A DNA stretch of 64,000 nt, taken from contig JAJZPG010000009.1 of the NCBI GenBank assembly GCA_021811235.1, positions 1-64,000 of the forward strand, given 5' to 3'. Numbering within the stretch: the first letter of the stretch is position 1; each line of letters begins with the position of its first letter. This document shows positions 46,003 through 53,001 of the stretch, in pieces. Both the position numbers and the translations under genes were made by a program. The notes below the pieces were generated by a model that searched no databases, was not told the origin of the DNA, and saw only the letters and a program-made list of their open reading frames with translations. This DNA is from Pseudomonadota bacterium (lineage in GTDB: Bacteria > Pseudomonadota > Gammaproteobacteria > Burkholderiales > Thiobacillaceae).

Positions 46003-46306
46003 AGTGGCCTATCCTGACACCCCCACATCACGTCAGCTTCATGTGCAAGAGCAGTCGGTAAGGCTATCCCAGACGCTGGAAACCTGGCCGGGCAGGCGGG
46101 GTGACGTTGGTTGACCCCATGAGGTTCGCCCCTGATGGTAGAGGGAAAAAATCAGGAGCATAATCCGGACGCCCTTCGTCTCCTTTTGCATAACGTAATA
46201 AAGAGACGGCCAGACAAACATCCATATAAGAATCAAGGCGATAGAATGTAAAAATGTCTGCCTCTTTATTAAAAAACGTCCGGACCCATGGGTCTCTCTA
46301 TTAACT
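46003..46306. other. Intergenic DNA at the edge of the attC cluster, no supported gene
   Basis: This stretch is lower in GC than its flanks and holds no convincing gene. It contains a 12-bp palindrome GACCCATGGGTC (46283-46294) and several short direct repeats. At its right end CTGTTGGGGC (46306-46314 region) resembles an attC R' box (GTTRRRY) just before the first cassette gene, but no matching left half was found. Confidence 0.4.
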
Positions 46307-46319
46307 GTTGGGGCGCTTC

Positions 46320-46883
46320 ATGATCGAGGCACTTGAGCCGTACTCGCGCCAGATGGCGGAAGACTTGTTCTCCGTATTTCCCGATTGGAAGCAATTTCTC
46401 TCTGTTGTTGCCGAAGACGGCATCAACTACTTCCGTGTCGAAGTGCCGCCGTTGCCCGAAGCAACGAACGGACCGTTGGGAGTCACCTCGCAATACAACG
46501 AAGAGATCACCGTTTACTTTGACTCTTGCCACCGTCACTACGCGTCGATACTTCCCTCCACCGAAGAGCCATCGGGCGCCATCGCCTTCATTCAACAATT
46601 GCTGAATGAGGAGCTTGTGGTCGTCTCGTACCTCTGCAGCGGAGACAACCTAATCAAAGACGGCGTATTTTCAGGGGCCGCTGTCCCGGCTGCGGAAATC
46701 CCAGACGCAAACTATGAGTACTACTATGCGAACGCCTTGCGTGTGCGATCGTGGAAAGGCACCTACGACAACGACTTTTCTGCGCCCTATGTCAGCACCA
46801 AGCCAAGTCACTGCCCGCGCCCCAACCCGGCAGTCGAGCGGACCTGCGCGAAAAGCCGCGCAGGCCGCTCACTTCCACGTTAG
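46320..46883 (+). CDS. Cassette-encoded hypothetical protein
   Basis: Not recognised. A 187-residue soluble protein from ATG 46320 (a TTG at 46308 is in frame). MIEALEPYSRQMAEDLFSVF and QFLSVVAEDGINYFRVEVPP are acidic and folded-looking; the middle (YASILPSTEEPSGAIAFIQQ) and DANYEYYYANALRVRSWKGT resemble small immunity-type or phage-like proteins only by impression. The last 22 residues (RPNPAVERTCAKSRAGRSLP) are translated from the attC site and are not part of the fold; such RPNPAVERTC endings are common in integron cassette genes. Base composition is lower in GC than in neighbouring core genes. Confidence 0.65.
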   Translation: MIEALEPYSRQMAEDLFSVFPDWKQFLSVVAEDGINYFRVEVPPLPEATNGPLGVTSQYNEEITVYFDSCHRHYASILPSTEEPSGAIAFIQQLLNEELVVVSYLCSGDNLIKDGVFSGAAVPAAEIPDANYEYYYANALRVRSWKGTYDNDFSAPYVSTKPSHCPRPNPAVERTCAKSRAGRSLPR

Positions 46884-46885
46884 CC
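46819..46885 (+). repeat. attC site (integron cassette recombination site) 1
   Basis: Left end GCCCCAAC (46819-46826) and right core GTTAGCC (46879-46885) enclose a folded centre: GAGCGG, an unpaired A, CCTGCGCG, loop, CGCGCAGG, CCGCTC. A hairpin with an extrahelical base between the two inner stems and a GTTRRRY right core are the structural marks of attC sites. Length is 67 bases, and the preceding gene ends inside it. Confidence 0.75.
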
Positions 46886-46901
46886 GCATTAGGAGGCGCC
46901 G

Positions 46902-47240
46902 TTGCACCAAATAACCTGGGACGACTTCATGAAGGTAGAGCTTCGTGTTGGCGTCATAATCAGTGCCTCGCAATTTCCAGAGGCGAAGAAGCCGGCGTAT
47001 ATCCTACAGGTCGACTTCGGACCGGAAATCGGGGTTAGGAAATCGAGCGCACAGATCACGTCTCTCTATACCCCTGAGGAACTGGTAGGGCGCCAAGTTG
47101 TGGCGGTGCTTAACTTTCCTAAGAAGCAGATCGGACCAATTATGTCCGAGTGTCTGGTGACAGGCTTTCATAACGAGCACGGCCAGGTAGTGCTCTGTGT
47201 TCCAGATGCTCAGGTTCCGCTAGGCACAAAATTGCTGTAG
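46902..47240 (+). CDS. CsaA-like tRNA-binding-domain protein, cassette-borne
   Basis: A 112-residue single OB-fold (tRNA_bind) protein resembling CsaA, a dimeric chaperone-like protein with tRNA-binding fold. Key segments are FMKVELRVGVIISASQFPEA, KKPAYILQVDFGPEIGVRKS, SAQITSLYTPEELVGRQVVA and VLNFPKKQIGPIMSECLVTG. The start is TTG 46902, supported by AGGAGG at 46891-46896 five bases upstream; ATG 46929 would remove the N-terminal helix. It lies between two attC-like sites, with its ribosome binding site only a few bases after the first, the usual cassette layout. Confidence 0.8.
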   Translation: MHQITWDDFMKVELRVGVIISASQFPEAKKPAYILQVDFGPEIGVRKSSAQITSLYTPEELVGRQVVAVLNFPKKQIGPIMSECLVTGFHNEHGQVVLCVPDAQVPLGTKLL

Positions 47241-47245
47241 AGAAT

Positions 47246-47312
47246 GCGGTTAACCCTTCGCTGTAGGCGCGATGGCCCTGACGGGCCGCGGCTTGAACTC
47301 AAACGTAGGCGC
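47246..47312 (+). repeat. Degenerate attC-like site 2
   Basis: After the CsaA-like gene, GCGCGATGGCCCTGACGGGC folds with GGGCCGCGGC (paired GGCCC/GGGCC, loop TGAC), followed by TTGAACTCAAACGTAGGCGC. The tail matches the typical attC right end (TTGAACTCAAACGTTAGGC) except for one missing T in the GTTAGGC core, which should prevent recombination. A 12-bp direct repeat GTAGGCGCGATG (47263 and 47305) also spans the site. Confidence 0.5.
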
Positions 47313-47320
47313 GATGACGT

Positions 47321-47797
47321 ATGACTCAGAGTCCCGAACTATTGCGACGGTTGCTGCGAGCGAAAGATCGGATGGATGGCGCGTCCCATGAGGAATGGCC
47401 TGTTCATCGATTGGCGCAAGTGAGTGCCGTTTCGGAGGCACACTTCGCGCGCTCATTCAAAGACGCTTTCGGCGTTCCTCCGCACCGTTACCTGCTCACA
47501 CGCCGCATCGAACGAGCGGTTGCGCTGTTGCGCGACACCGATCTGCCCATCACGGACATTGCCTTCCAGACCGGCTGGAAGAGCCTGGGTACCTTTGGCC
47601 GAATCTTCCGCGACATCATGGGAGAGAACCCAGGAAATCTTCGAACACGCGAGAGGTCGGTTCCGCATGGGCGGGAGCACACGCCCGAGTGCATTGTGCG
47701 CGCCGCCCACCGACCAGACCTCAAGACCGCAGTTTCGGAGAAGCGCCGGCGAACGACCGCTGGGAGAATGGAGAACCAATCAACGGAGGTCCTATGA
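47321..47797 (+). CDS. AraC-family transcriptional regulator (DNA-binding domain only)
   Basis: A 158-residue protein consisting of an AraC/XylS DNA-binding domain: AKDRMDGASHEEWPVHRLAQ and VSAVSEAHFARSFKDAFGVP for the first helix-turn-helix, HRYLLTRRIERAVALLRDTD then LPITDIAFQTGWKSLGTFGR and IFRDIMGENPGNLR for the second. There is no N-terminal ligand domain; the C-terminal 50 residues are polar and probably disordered. The stop overlaps the following VOC gene by four bases (ATGA), so the regulator and the VOC protein form a unit. This AraC-VOC pair is seen in many genomes. Confidence 0.88.
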   Translation: MTQSPELLRRLLRAKDRMDGASHEEWPVHRLAQVSAVSEAHFARSFKDAFGVPPHRYLLTRRIERAVALLRDTDLPITDIAFQTGWKSLGTFGRIFRDIMGENPGNLRTRERSVPHGREHTPECIVRAAHRPDLKTAVSEKRRRTTAGRMENQSTEVL

Positions 47798-48225
47798 CTC
47801 AAGGTATAGATGTGGTCGGCGTGTACGTGAGGGACCAGGACGAGGCGCTTGCGTTCTATGTCGAGAAGCTGGGTTTTCGTGTCCACACCGACGTTCGCAA
47901 CGGCGATTATCGCTGGCTCACCGTGCAGCACCCGGAACAGCCCTCGTTCCAGCTTGGTTTGTTCAAGCCAGGACCGCCGGTACATGATGCGGCGACCGCA
48001 CAGGCACTGCACGAGGTTGTGGCCAAGGGCGCCATGCCGCCGCTGGTACTCGTGGTCGATGACTGCCGTGCCGCCTACGAACGGCTGAGCGGGTATGGCG
48101 TCGAGTTCATACAGGAGCCTGTGGATCGTTACGGCGCCGTGGACGCAGGCTTTCGTGATCCGTCCGGCAACGGATGGAAGATGATCGAAGCTAGGCCAAA
48201 GTCAATGTCGCAGGAGTCGAAATGA
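47794..48225 (+). CDS. VOC-family (glyoxalase/bleomycin-resistance-like) protein
   Basis: A 143-residue protein from ATG 47794 (GGAGG upstream). GIDVVGVYVRDQDEALAFYV, EKLGFRVHTDVRNGDYRWLT, VQHPEQPSFQLGLFKPGPPV, MPPLVLVVDDCRAAYERLSG and GAVDAGFRDPSGNGWKMIEA trace both VOC modules. The metal-binding positions are plausible but the substrate is unknown. It overlaps the AraC gene before it and a small membrane-protein gene after it, each by four bases. Confidence 0.88.
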   Translation: MTQGIDVVGVYVRDQDEALAFYVEKLGFRVHTDVRNGDYRWLTVQHPEQPSFQLGLFKPGPPVHDAATAQALHEVVAKGAMPPLVLVVDDCRAAYERLSGYGVEFIQEPVDRYGAVDAGFRDPSGNGWKMIEARPKSMSQESK

Positions 48226-48443
48226 ACTGGAGCCTTTGGATGCGACAAAGCCACCGGTGGCTATCCATCGTTTTCACGCTCACCGTAATCGCCAATTTCG
48301 CGTACAGGGCGGCGACATCGGGCGAGCCTCCAGCGTGGCTGACCTACTCGCCGCTACCCCCCCTCTTTCTTCAGTTGTTTTCCGGCTTGTACCTGTTCGT
48401 GCTTCCATATACAGCCAAATGGCGCGCCGGCGAACGTGCCTAA
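48222..48443 (+). CDS. Small membrane protein, cassette-borne
   Basis: Not recognised. A 73-residue product with two hydrophobic segments (RWLSIVFTLTVIANFAYRAA and PPLFLQLFSGLYLFVLPYTA), probably a two-helix inner-membrane protein. Translation is coupled to the VOC gene through an ATGA overlap. Its stop codon TAA is the centre of the R'' box of the next attC site, as in typical cassettes. Confidence 0.7.
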   Translation: MNWSLWMRQSHRWLSIVFTLTVIANFAYRAATSGEPPAWLTYSPLPPLFLQLFSGLYLFVLPYTAKWRAGERA

Positions 48444-48495
48444 TAAATCAATCCAGCGGACGCCGTACCGGTGCCGCTGATTTCCGACGTTAGGC
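48438..48495 (+). repeat. attC site 3, best-preserved copy (58 bp)
   Basis: R'' GCCTAAT (48438-48444) and R' GTTAGGC (48489-48495) are complementary at 6 of 7 positions. Between them CAGCGG, an extrahelical A, CGCC, loop GTACC, GGTG, CCGCTG makes the inner hairpin. Length, core GTTAGGC and the unpaired base all match the classical 59-base element, so this site could still be recombined by an IntI integrase. Confidence 0.85.
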
Positions 48496-48545
48496 CGCTC
48501 TGCCATTGCCTGGAATATCATCCAAAGAGCTGAGAGATTTCCCCC

Positions 48546-48794
48546 ATGCAAGTACATATGTTTCGCGGGCCCGGCCGCGTCTTTGGCTTCACCTGTGATA
48601 ATTCGGGCGCCAATCTACCTCCGCAGTTTGCCCCTTGGGCACATTTCAAGACGATTGAAATGCATCAAGGTGAGTCCATGCCCGGGGTAGATGTCGCTGA
48701 GTGTATCGCGGACTTGGAGGTCTTCGGCGTCCACGTAACTGATGCGCACGTCCGCATCACAGAGCAAGTAGTGCCGCAAGATGTGCGCGGCTAA
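48546..48794 (+). CDS. Cassette-encoded small hypothetical protein
   Basis: Not recognised. An 82-residue soluble protein (MQVHMFRGPGRVFGFTCDNS, GANLPPQFAPWAHFKTIEMH, VDVAECIADLEVFGVHVTDA). Similar short proteins occur in integron cassette arrays without known function. The stop TAA lies inside the R'' box GGCTAAC of the next attC. No ribosome binding site is clear; the gene starts about 50 bases after attC site 3. Confidence 0.65.
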   Translation: MQVHMFRGPGRVFGFTCDNSGANLPPQFAPWAHFKTIEMHQGESMPGVDVAECIADLEVFGVHVTDAHVRITEQVVPQDVRG

Positions 48795-48844
48795 CTTGCT
48801 GGTTGACGGTACGCCGTACCGGCGCCGCTGATTTCCGACAAGGC
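48789..48844 (+). repeat. attC site 4 with damaged right core
   Basis: R'' GGCTAAC (48789-48795) is intact. The 24 bases before the right core closely repeat attC site 3 (ACGCCGTACCGG and CGCCGCTGATTTCCGAC). Where site 3 has GTTAGGC this copy reads AAGGC after GAC, so the GTT cleavage triplet is lost. The shared right half shows the two sites have a common origin. Confidence 0.65.
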
Positions 48845-48850
48845 GGCACT

Positions 48851-49246
48851 ATGGATCGCGAGAAAGTCCACTTTGCGTGGTGGTACTACTTTTGGCTCAC
48901 TGCACTACTTGCGGCAGTTTCCCCATTCTTCCATGACGGAATGGATGACTGGCTGCACTGGCTCTTCAACCTTATTGCGATCGCCGGCCTTTGGGGATAT
49001 CTACGCCGCCGGCCGCTCGGACCTCGGTACTTCTGGATGGGCTACTTTGGTTTTGCCGTCCTGAGTCTGATTTATGGCGCCGCGTCTCTCCTCCAGCAGC
49101 CTTCTGAGTGGCGTCTTGCCTTTGCCCTTGTCTTTGCCATTGGAACCGCGCTGACCCTTCCCTTATTGCTGGCGCTATGGCGCTATTCTTTCGGTAGGTC
49201 AGACATTTGGCGGCGCACGGCTGTGAGCGGTCGGGGAGATAGGTAA
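48851..49246 (+). CDS. Cassette-encoded four-helix membrane protein
   Basis: Not recognised. A 131-residue product from ATG 48851 with about four hydrophobic helices (FAWWYYFWLTALLAAVSPFF, WLHWLFNLIAIAGLWGYLRR, YFWMGYFGFAVLSLIYGAAS, LAFALVFAIGTALTLPLLLA). The start lies a few bases behind attC site 4. The final residues (RTAVSGRGDR) are encoded by a short repeat at 49233-49272 that is not part of the gene, so the true C-terminus may have been replaced. Confidence 0.65.
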   Translation: MDREKVHFAWWYYFWLTALLAAVSPFFHDGMDDWLHWLFNLIAIAGLWGYLRRRPLGPRYFWMGYFGFAVLSLIYGAASLLQQPSEWRLAFALVFAIGTALTLPLLLALWRYSFGRSDIWRRTAVSGRGDR

Positions 49247-49272
49247 CAAAAAAGTCCGGGGATATGGGTGAC
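49233..49272. repeat. Two diverged 16-mers, possible end of a vanished insertion sequence
   Basis: GGGGAGATAGGTAACA and GGGGATATGGGTGACA lie 8 bases apart and share 12 of 16 positions. Paired repeats of this kind occur at the ends of some insertion sequences (IS21-like termini have such multiple repeats), and they mark the right boundary of the cassette region. No transposase remains, so the assignment is tentative. Confidence 0.35.
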
Positions 49273-49340
49273 ACCCTATTTGCATTTCAGCCAGTCAGCC
49301 TCGCTGGCGTCGTTACGCAAGCTTGGATTCCCGGCTTCGC

Positions 49341-50114
49341 CTACACCTTGTGATCCGACGCGGCCTGCCCGGTTTTCTCCGCCACCACCCTTAACCGCCG
49401 GTAATCCGCCCACCAGGCGCCATCGTGCCAGATTGCCGGTCTCAGCGCCGCTTCGGTCGCCGTCAGCACGGCCTCGTGTTCTGCGTCGCTCAGGCCGTCC
49501 AGATGATGCGGCAGGAACTGGATGATCCACTGTCGCAATCCGTCCGAGCCCTTGAGCGGGGTAGGCAGCTCGAAATGCCACGCGGCGCGGACGACGAGGC
49601 CGATGTCCTCTAGCAGGCCAGTGTAGTCGGGCAGGCGCGGGAAGTACCACGGGCTTGGGTAGGGGCGCCCAGCCACCTGCAACAGGGCTTGCGCGAAGCC
49701 TGCTTCCAGCGCGGCACAGTTGCGGTGGCCGCCGAACTCGGCGACGAGGCGGCCGCCCGGTTTCAGGGCGCGGGCGATGCCGCGCGCGGCGTCGGCGGGG
49801 CGCGTCACCCAGTGCAGGACGGCGTGGGAAAAGACCGCGTCGAATGCCTCTTCGAACGACAGTTCGGCGGCATCGGCGATGCGGAAGTCCTGTTCCGGAA
49901 AGCGTGCGCGGGCGCTGGCGATCATGGCCGGCGAGGCGTCGACGCCGACGACGTCGGCGCCGCTTGCTGCGATGGCGGCGGCGATGTCGCCGGTGCCGCA
50001 GCCGAGGTCGAGCACGCGCTCGCCCGCTTGCGGAGCGAGCAGGTCGATGAGTGCCTGACCGCGTTCGATAATGAAGCCGTGGCGGTCGAGGTAGCGTTGG
50101 GCGTCCCAGTGCAT
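49341..50114 (-). CDS. SAM-dependent methyltransferase (class I)
   Basis: A 257-residue methyltransferase with unknown acceptor, starting at ATG 50114 (MHWDAQRYLDRHGFIIERGQ). Motif I is ERVLDLGCGTGDIAAAIA near residue 35, then VVGVDASPAMIASARARFPE, DFRIADAAELSFEEAFDAVF, AVLHWVTRPADAARGIARAL and KPGGRLVAEFGGHRN. HWV in place of the usual acidic loop and the C-terminal helix bundle resemble trans-aconitate/arsenite-type methyltransferases. It lies 8 bp after the EamA transporter and is probably co-transcribed with it. Confidence 0.88.
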   Translation of the reverse strand: MHWDAQRYLDRHGFIIERGQALIDLLAPQAGERVLDLGCGTGDIAAAIAASGADVVGVDASPAMIASARARFPEQDFRIADAAELSFEEAFDAVFSHAVLHWVTRPADAARGIARALKPGGRLVAEFGGHRNCAALEAGFAQALLQVAGRPYPSPWYFPRLPDYTGLLEDIGLVVRAAWHFELPTPLKGSDGLRQWIIQFLPHHLDGLSDAEHEAVLTATEAALRPAIWHDGAWWADYRRLRVVAEKTGQAASDHKV

Positions 50115-50122
50115 GCGTTCTC

Positions 50123-51013
50123 CTATTTTCCGCGCGGCGCCAGCACGCCGGCGAGGGTTTGCCACTGGTGCACGCTGAGGCCGAGTCCGATGCAGGCGGC
50201 GCCGAGCCAGACGCGCGTGCCGACGTGTTCGCCGTTGAGCGCACTGCCCAGCAGCAGGGCGAGCACGGGCGTGACCAGGGTGATGAGCGCGACCTTGCCG
50301 GTTTCCATGTGCTTGATGACGTAGTAGTACAGCGCGAAGCCGAGCACCGAGCCGAACACGCCGAGGTAGACGATCGCGGCGCTGGCGCGCGCGGGCACGG
50401 CGGCGGGGACGTGGCCGTCGATGGTCCACCACACCAGGCCGAACAGCGGCAGTGCCACGGCGAGGGTGCCGGCAGTGGTGGCGAGCGGCGGGCTGTCGTC
50501 GCCGATGCGCTTGACCCAGACCAGACTGGCCGAATAGAGCGTCACCGCCGCGACCATGGCTGCGACGCCGGCCAGGGCGTGGGCGCCGCCCATTTCGTGG
50601 CTGTCGCCGAAGATCACGGCCAGCCCGGCGAGGCCGAGCAGCATGCCGGCGACCTTGCCGCGGGTGAGCGCTTCCTCCTCCAGCCAGAGCAGGGCCATGA
50701 GGCCGGTGATCAGCGGAGTCAGGCCGAACAGCACCGAGACCAGGCCGGAGTGGATGTACTGCGCGCCCCAGTAGGTGAGCGTCATGGCGCCGAACATGCC
50801 GAGGCCGCCGGCCAGGTAGCTGGCACGGGCGCGGCGGTGCAGCGGCAGGCCGATACGCCAGACGGCGATCGCGACGGCAGCGACGGCGAAACCGATGAGC
50901 ATGCGCGAGGCCACGGCGAAGGCGAAGCTGGTGCCCTGGGCGCTCCACTTGATCGCCAGCGGCGTGGTGGCCCAGATCAGGATGACGGTGAGATAGGCGG
51001 CCGGTACGGACAT
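50123..51013 (-). CDS. EamA/DMT-family transporter
   Basis: A 296-residue inner-membrane carrier of the drug/metabolite transporter superfamily with ten predicted helices arranged as two EamA repeats. The first includes YLTVILIWATTPLAIKWSAQ and YWGAQYIHSGLVSVLFGLTP; the second VTLYSASLVWVKRIGDDSPP, VYLGVFGSVLGFALYYYVIK and VALITLVTPVLALLLGSALN. Substrate unknown; members export amino acids, nucleosides or drugs. It is preceded by a leader with a terminator hairpin and a 30-codon ORF (51029-51121), and followed by a methyltransferase gene. Confidence 0.92.
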   Translation of the reverse strand: MSVPAAYLTVILIWATTPLAIKWSAQGTSFAFAVASRMLIGFAVAAVAIAVWRIGLPLHRRARASYLAGGLGMFGAMTLTYWGAQYIHSGLVSVLFGLTPLITGLMALLWLEEEALTRGKVAGMLLGLAGLAVIFGDSHEMGGAHALAGVAAMVAAVTLYSASLVWVKRIGDDSPPLATTAGTLAVALPLFGLVWWTIDGHVPAAVPARASAAIVYLGVFGSVLGFALYYYVIKHMETGKVALITLVTPVLALLLGSALNGEHVGTRVWLGAACIGLGLSVHQWQTLAGVLAPRGK

Positions 51014-51028
51014 TTTTCTGCTCCTGGG

Positions 51029-51121
51029 TCAGGTCGAGGGGGGATGCAAGGCGGCGTGCCTGTCCGCACGGTCGATCTCTCTGCGCACCTGTTCCAGAGA
51101 ATCGCACTGCTTGATGTTCAT
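51029..51121 (-). CDS. 30-codon ORF resembling the N-terminus of chorismate mutase
   Basis: The ORF starts at ATG 51121 with a good AAGGAG six bases upstream and reads MNIKQCDSLEQVRREIDRAD, then RHAALHPPST. CDSLEQVRREIDRxD is the usual opening of AroQ-type chorismate mutases and PchB-like lyases, but the frame stops after 30 codons instead of about 90. It ends 16 bases before the EamA start. It may be a truncated gene, or a small translated leader. Not recognised as any known leader peptide. Confidence 0.4.
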   Translation of the reverse strand: MNIKQCDSLEQVRREIDRADRHAALHPPST

Positions 51122-51144
51122 GAACCGCTCCTTTCCGGACGACA

Positions 51145-51184
51145 AAAACGAAAAGGCCGCGAACCTTGCGGGTCCGCGGCCTTT
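51145..51184 (-). terminator. Terminator/attenuator in the leader of the EamA operon
   Basis: On the minus strand AAAGGCCGCG, a 13-base loop, CGCGGCCTTT (51184-51175 with 51161-51152) is followed by TCGTTTTTG, a good intrinsic terminator. It lies upstream of the 30-codon ORF and of the EamA gene, so it either ends some transcript from the region 51190-51400 or works as an attenuator. Confidence 0.75.
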
Positions 51185-51498
51185 CAGGGAAATCGAAATC
51201 CTTACTGCTGGGTCGATCGTGCTGGATCAAGTTTCCTCTGGGCCCCGGACGTGCGCATGCGCAGCCACGTGCACAGCGGCAGTCGGCGTACGATCACGGA
51301 GGCGGGAAGCATTTGAACCATGGCGGCATTCTGTACGGTGCGGGGACGGGCTGTCAATTTCAGGTTGCGTGCCGCGACGGGATGGGGGACGGAAGGCAGG
51401 TTGACGGGCCGCCAGCCGCTCGGCCATGCGTGTCGCAGTATCAAGCTCCGCGCCATTCTGCCGTTAGCTCAAGGCATTCCCTTGCGAGTCTGTCCGCC

Positions 51499-52299
51499 AT
51501 GAGCTTCCGCCGTTTCCGCATCCTCGTCCTGCTGGGCATCTTCGCCGGCGCCGTGGGCCTGACCTGGCTGGAGCAGACCATGGTGCGCGCCTGGCGGGCG
51601 CCGCTGGATGTGACGGTGATTCCGATCAACGGCGATGGCTCGAACGAGGCGGCCGCAACGATACGCGCGCTGCGGGCGAGCGACTTCGACGACATCGGCG
51701 CCTTCATGCAGCGCGAGACGGCGCGCTACGGCGTGGTGCAGACACGGGCGATGCAGGTGTCGCTGCTGCCCGAGATCAGGGAAAAGCCGCCGGCGCCGCC
51801 GCGCGACGGCAATGTGCTCAAAACCGTATTCTGGAGTCTCAAGCTGCGCTGGTGGGTCTACCGGCAGTCGGGGCAATGGCTGCCGCAGATCGGCACGATC
51901 AAGCTGTTCGTGCTGTATCACGCGCCGCAGGACGGCGTCGCGCTGGAGCACTCGCTGGGCCTGCAGAAAGGACTGATCGGCGTGGTGCACGCGTTTGCCA
52001 GCGCCGGCCAGGCGCGCCAGAACAACATCGTGATCGCGCACGAACTGCTGCACACGCTGGGGGCGACCGACAAGTACGATGCCGAGGGCCGGCCGATCTA
52101 TCCGCAGGGCTACGCCGAGCCCGACCTGCCGCCCGGGGTGCCGCGCCGCGACGCCGAAATCATGGCGGGCCGCCTGCTGGCGCCGAGCGGACGGGCGGTG
52201 ATGCCGCCCAGCCTGGAACGCTGCGTCATCGGCGCGCAGACGGCGTACGAGATCAATCTCGACGAGGGCTTCAGGCGGCGGTTTGCCTCAGGCGGCTGA
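51499..52299 (+). CDS. Membrane-anchored putative zinc metallopeptidase
   Basis: Family not recognised. A 266-residue product from ATG 51499 with an N-terminal membrane helix (RILVLLGIFAGAVGLTWLEQ) and a periplasmic domain. Near residue 178 NNIVIAHELLHTLGATDKYD contains HELLH, the HExxH zincin motif, with an extended HExxHTLGAxD context. The downstream GYAEPDLPPGVPRRDAEIMA and MPPSLERC may give the further ligand. In outline this is the metzincin-like layout, but no substrate is known. It is convergent with the EI24 gene, and the two coding regions overlap by 12 bp at their 3' ends. Confidence 0.75.
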   Translation: MSFRRFRILVLLGIFAGAVGLTWLEQTMVRAWRAPLDVTVIPINGDGSNEAAATIRALRASDFDDIGAFMQRETARYGVVQTRAMQVSLLPEIREKPPAPPRDGNVLKTVFWSLKLRWWVYRQSGQWLPQIGTIKLFVLYHAPQDGVALEHSLGLQKGLIGVVHAFASAGQARQNNIVIAHELLHTLGATDKYDAEGRPIYPQGYAEPDLPPGVPRRDAEIMAGRLLAPSGRAVMPPSLERCVIGAQTAYEINLDEGFRRRFASGG

Positions 52300-53001
52300 T
52301 AGGCGCTTGCGGCTCAGCGCCGCCAGACCGTAGTGGATGAAGGCCAGCGCGGCGAACACCGGGGCCAGCAGATTGAGCAGCGGGACGAACTGCAGCAGCC
52401 CGGTCAACAATCCCAATCCCCACCACCCTGAACGCTCGCTTCTGAACAGTGTCGCCATTTCATTCGCGCTGGCGTGTTCGGCGAGCGCGTCGTAGCGGAA
52501 CAGGCGCTGGTTCAGGTAGGCCGCCGCGACGAAGGGCACGATCACGCCGGCGCCGATCAGCCACAACGGCAGGGTGGCGAGCCACAGGCCGACGAACAGC
52601 GCGACGGCGATCAGCGCATTCCACACGCTGCCGACGAGGCCGCCGCCGCGTTCGCGTGCGAGTTCCGGATAATCGCGCTCGGCGACCAGGCGGACGAGCG
52701 CGGGCATGGCGAACAGCGCGGTGATGACGAGCGCGGTCAGCAGCACCAGCGGCACGAACAGCAGCAGGTGCACGATCAGCTGGATGGCGTGGGCGATCCA
52801 CACCGGTTCCAGGTCGGTCAGCCAGGCCTGGATGCCGAGCGCGTCGAGGCCTTGCGCGATCCAGCCTGAGAACGTGCCCCAGAAGGCCACGCCCAGCCCC
52901 AGCCATAGCAGCACGGCGACCCCCATCGGCCACACCACCACCCACAGTACGCGCAGGCTGAACAGGTCGCGCAGGGCGCGGGCCAGCGCGTCGAGCATCA
53001 T
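52288..53001 (-). CDS. EI24-domain membrane protein (CysZ-like)
   Basis: A 237-residue protein with about six hydrophobic segments and the EI24/CysZ pattern: MLDALARALRDLFSLRVLWV, LVPLVLLTALVITALFAMPA in outline (LLLFVPLVLLTALVITALFA), PALVRLVAERDYPELARERG, and WGLGLLTGLLQFVPLLNLLA near the C-terminus. E. coli CysZ takes up sulfate; whether this relative does is unknown. The start ATG 53001 overlaps the mog stop by four bases (ATGA), so it is co-translated with mog, a common pairing in betaproteobacteria. Confidence 0.85.
   Translation of the reverse strand: MMLDALARALRDLFSLRVLWVVVWPMGVAVLLWLGLGVAFWGTFSGWIAQGLDALGIQAWLTDLEPVWIAHAIQLIVHLLLFVPLVLLTALVITALFAMPALVRLVAERDYPELARERGGGLVGSVWNALIAVALFVGLWLATLPLWLIGAGVIVPFVAAAYLNQRLFRYDALAEHASANEMATLFRSERSGWWGLGLLTGLLQFVPLLNLLAPVFAALAFIHYGLAALSRKRLSAA

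Noticed and set aside
46039-46236. 65-codon minus-strand frame beginning MILIWMFVWPSLYY
   Set aside because: No ribosome binding site, no recognisable family, mixed hydrophobic then random-looking sequence.
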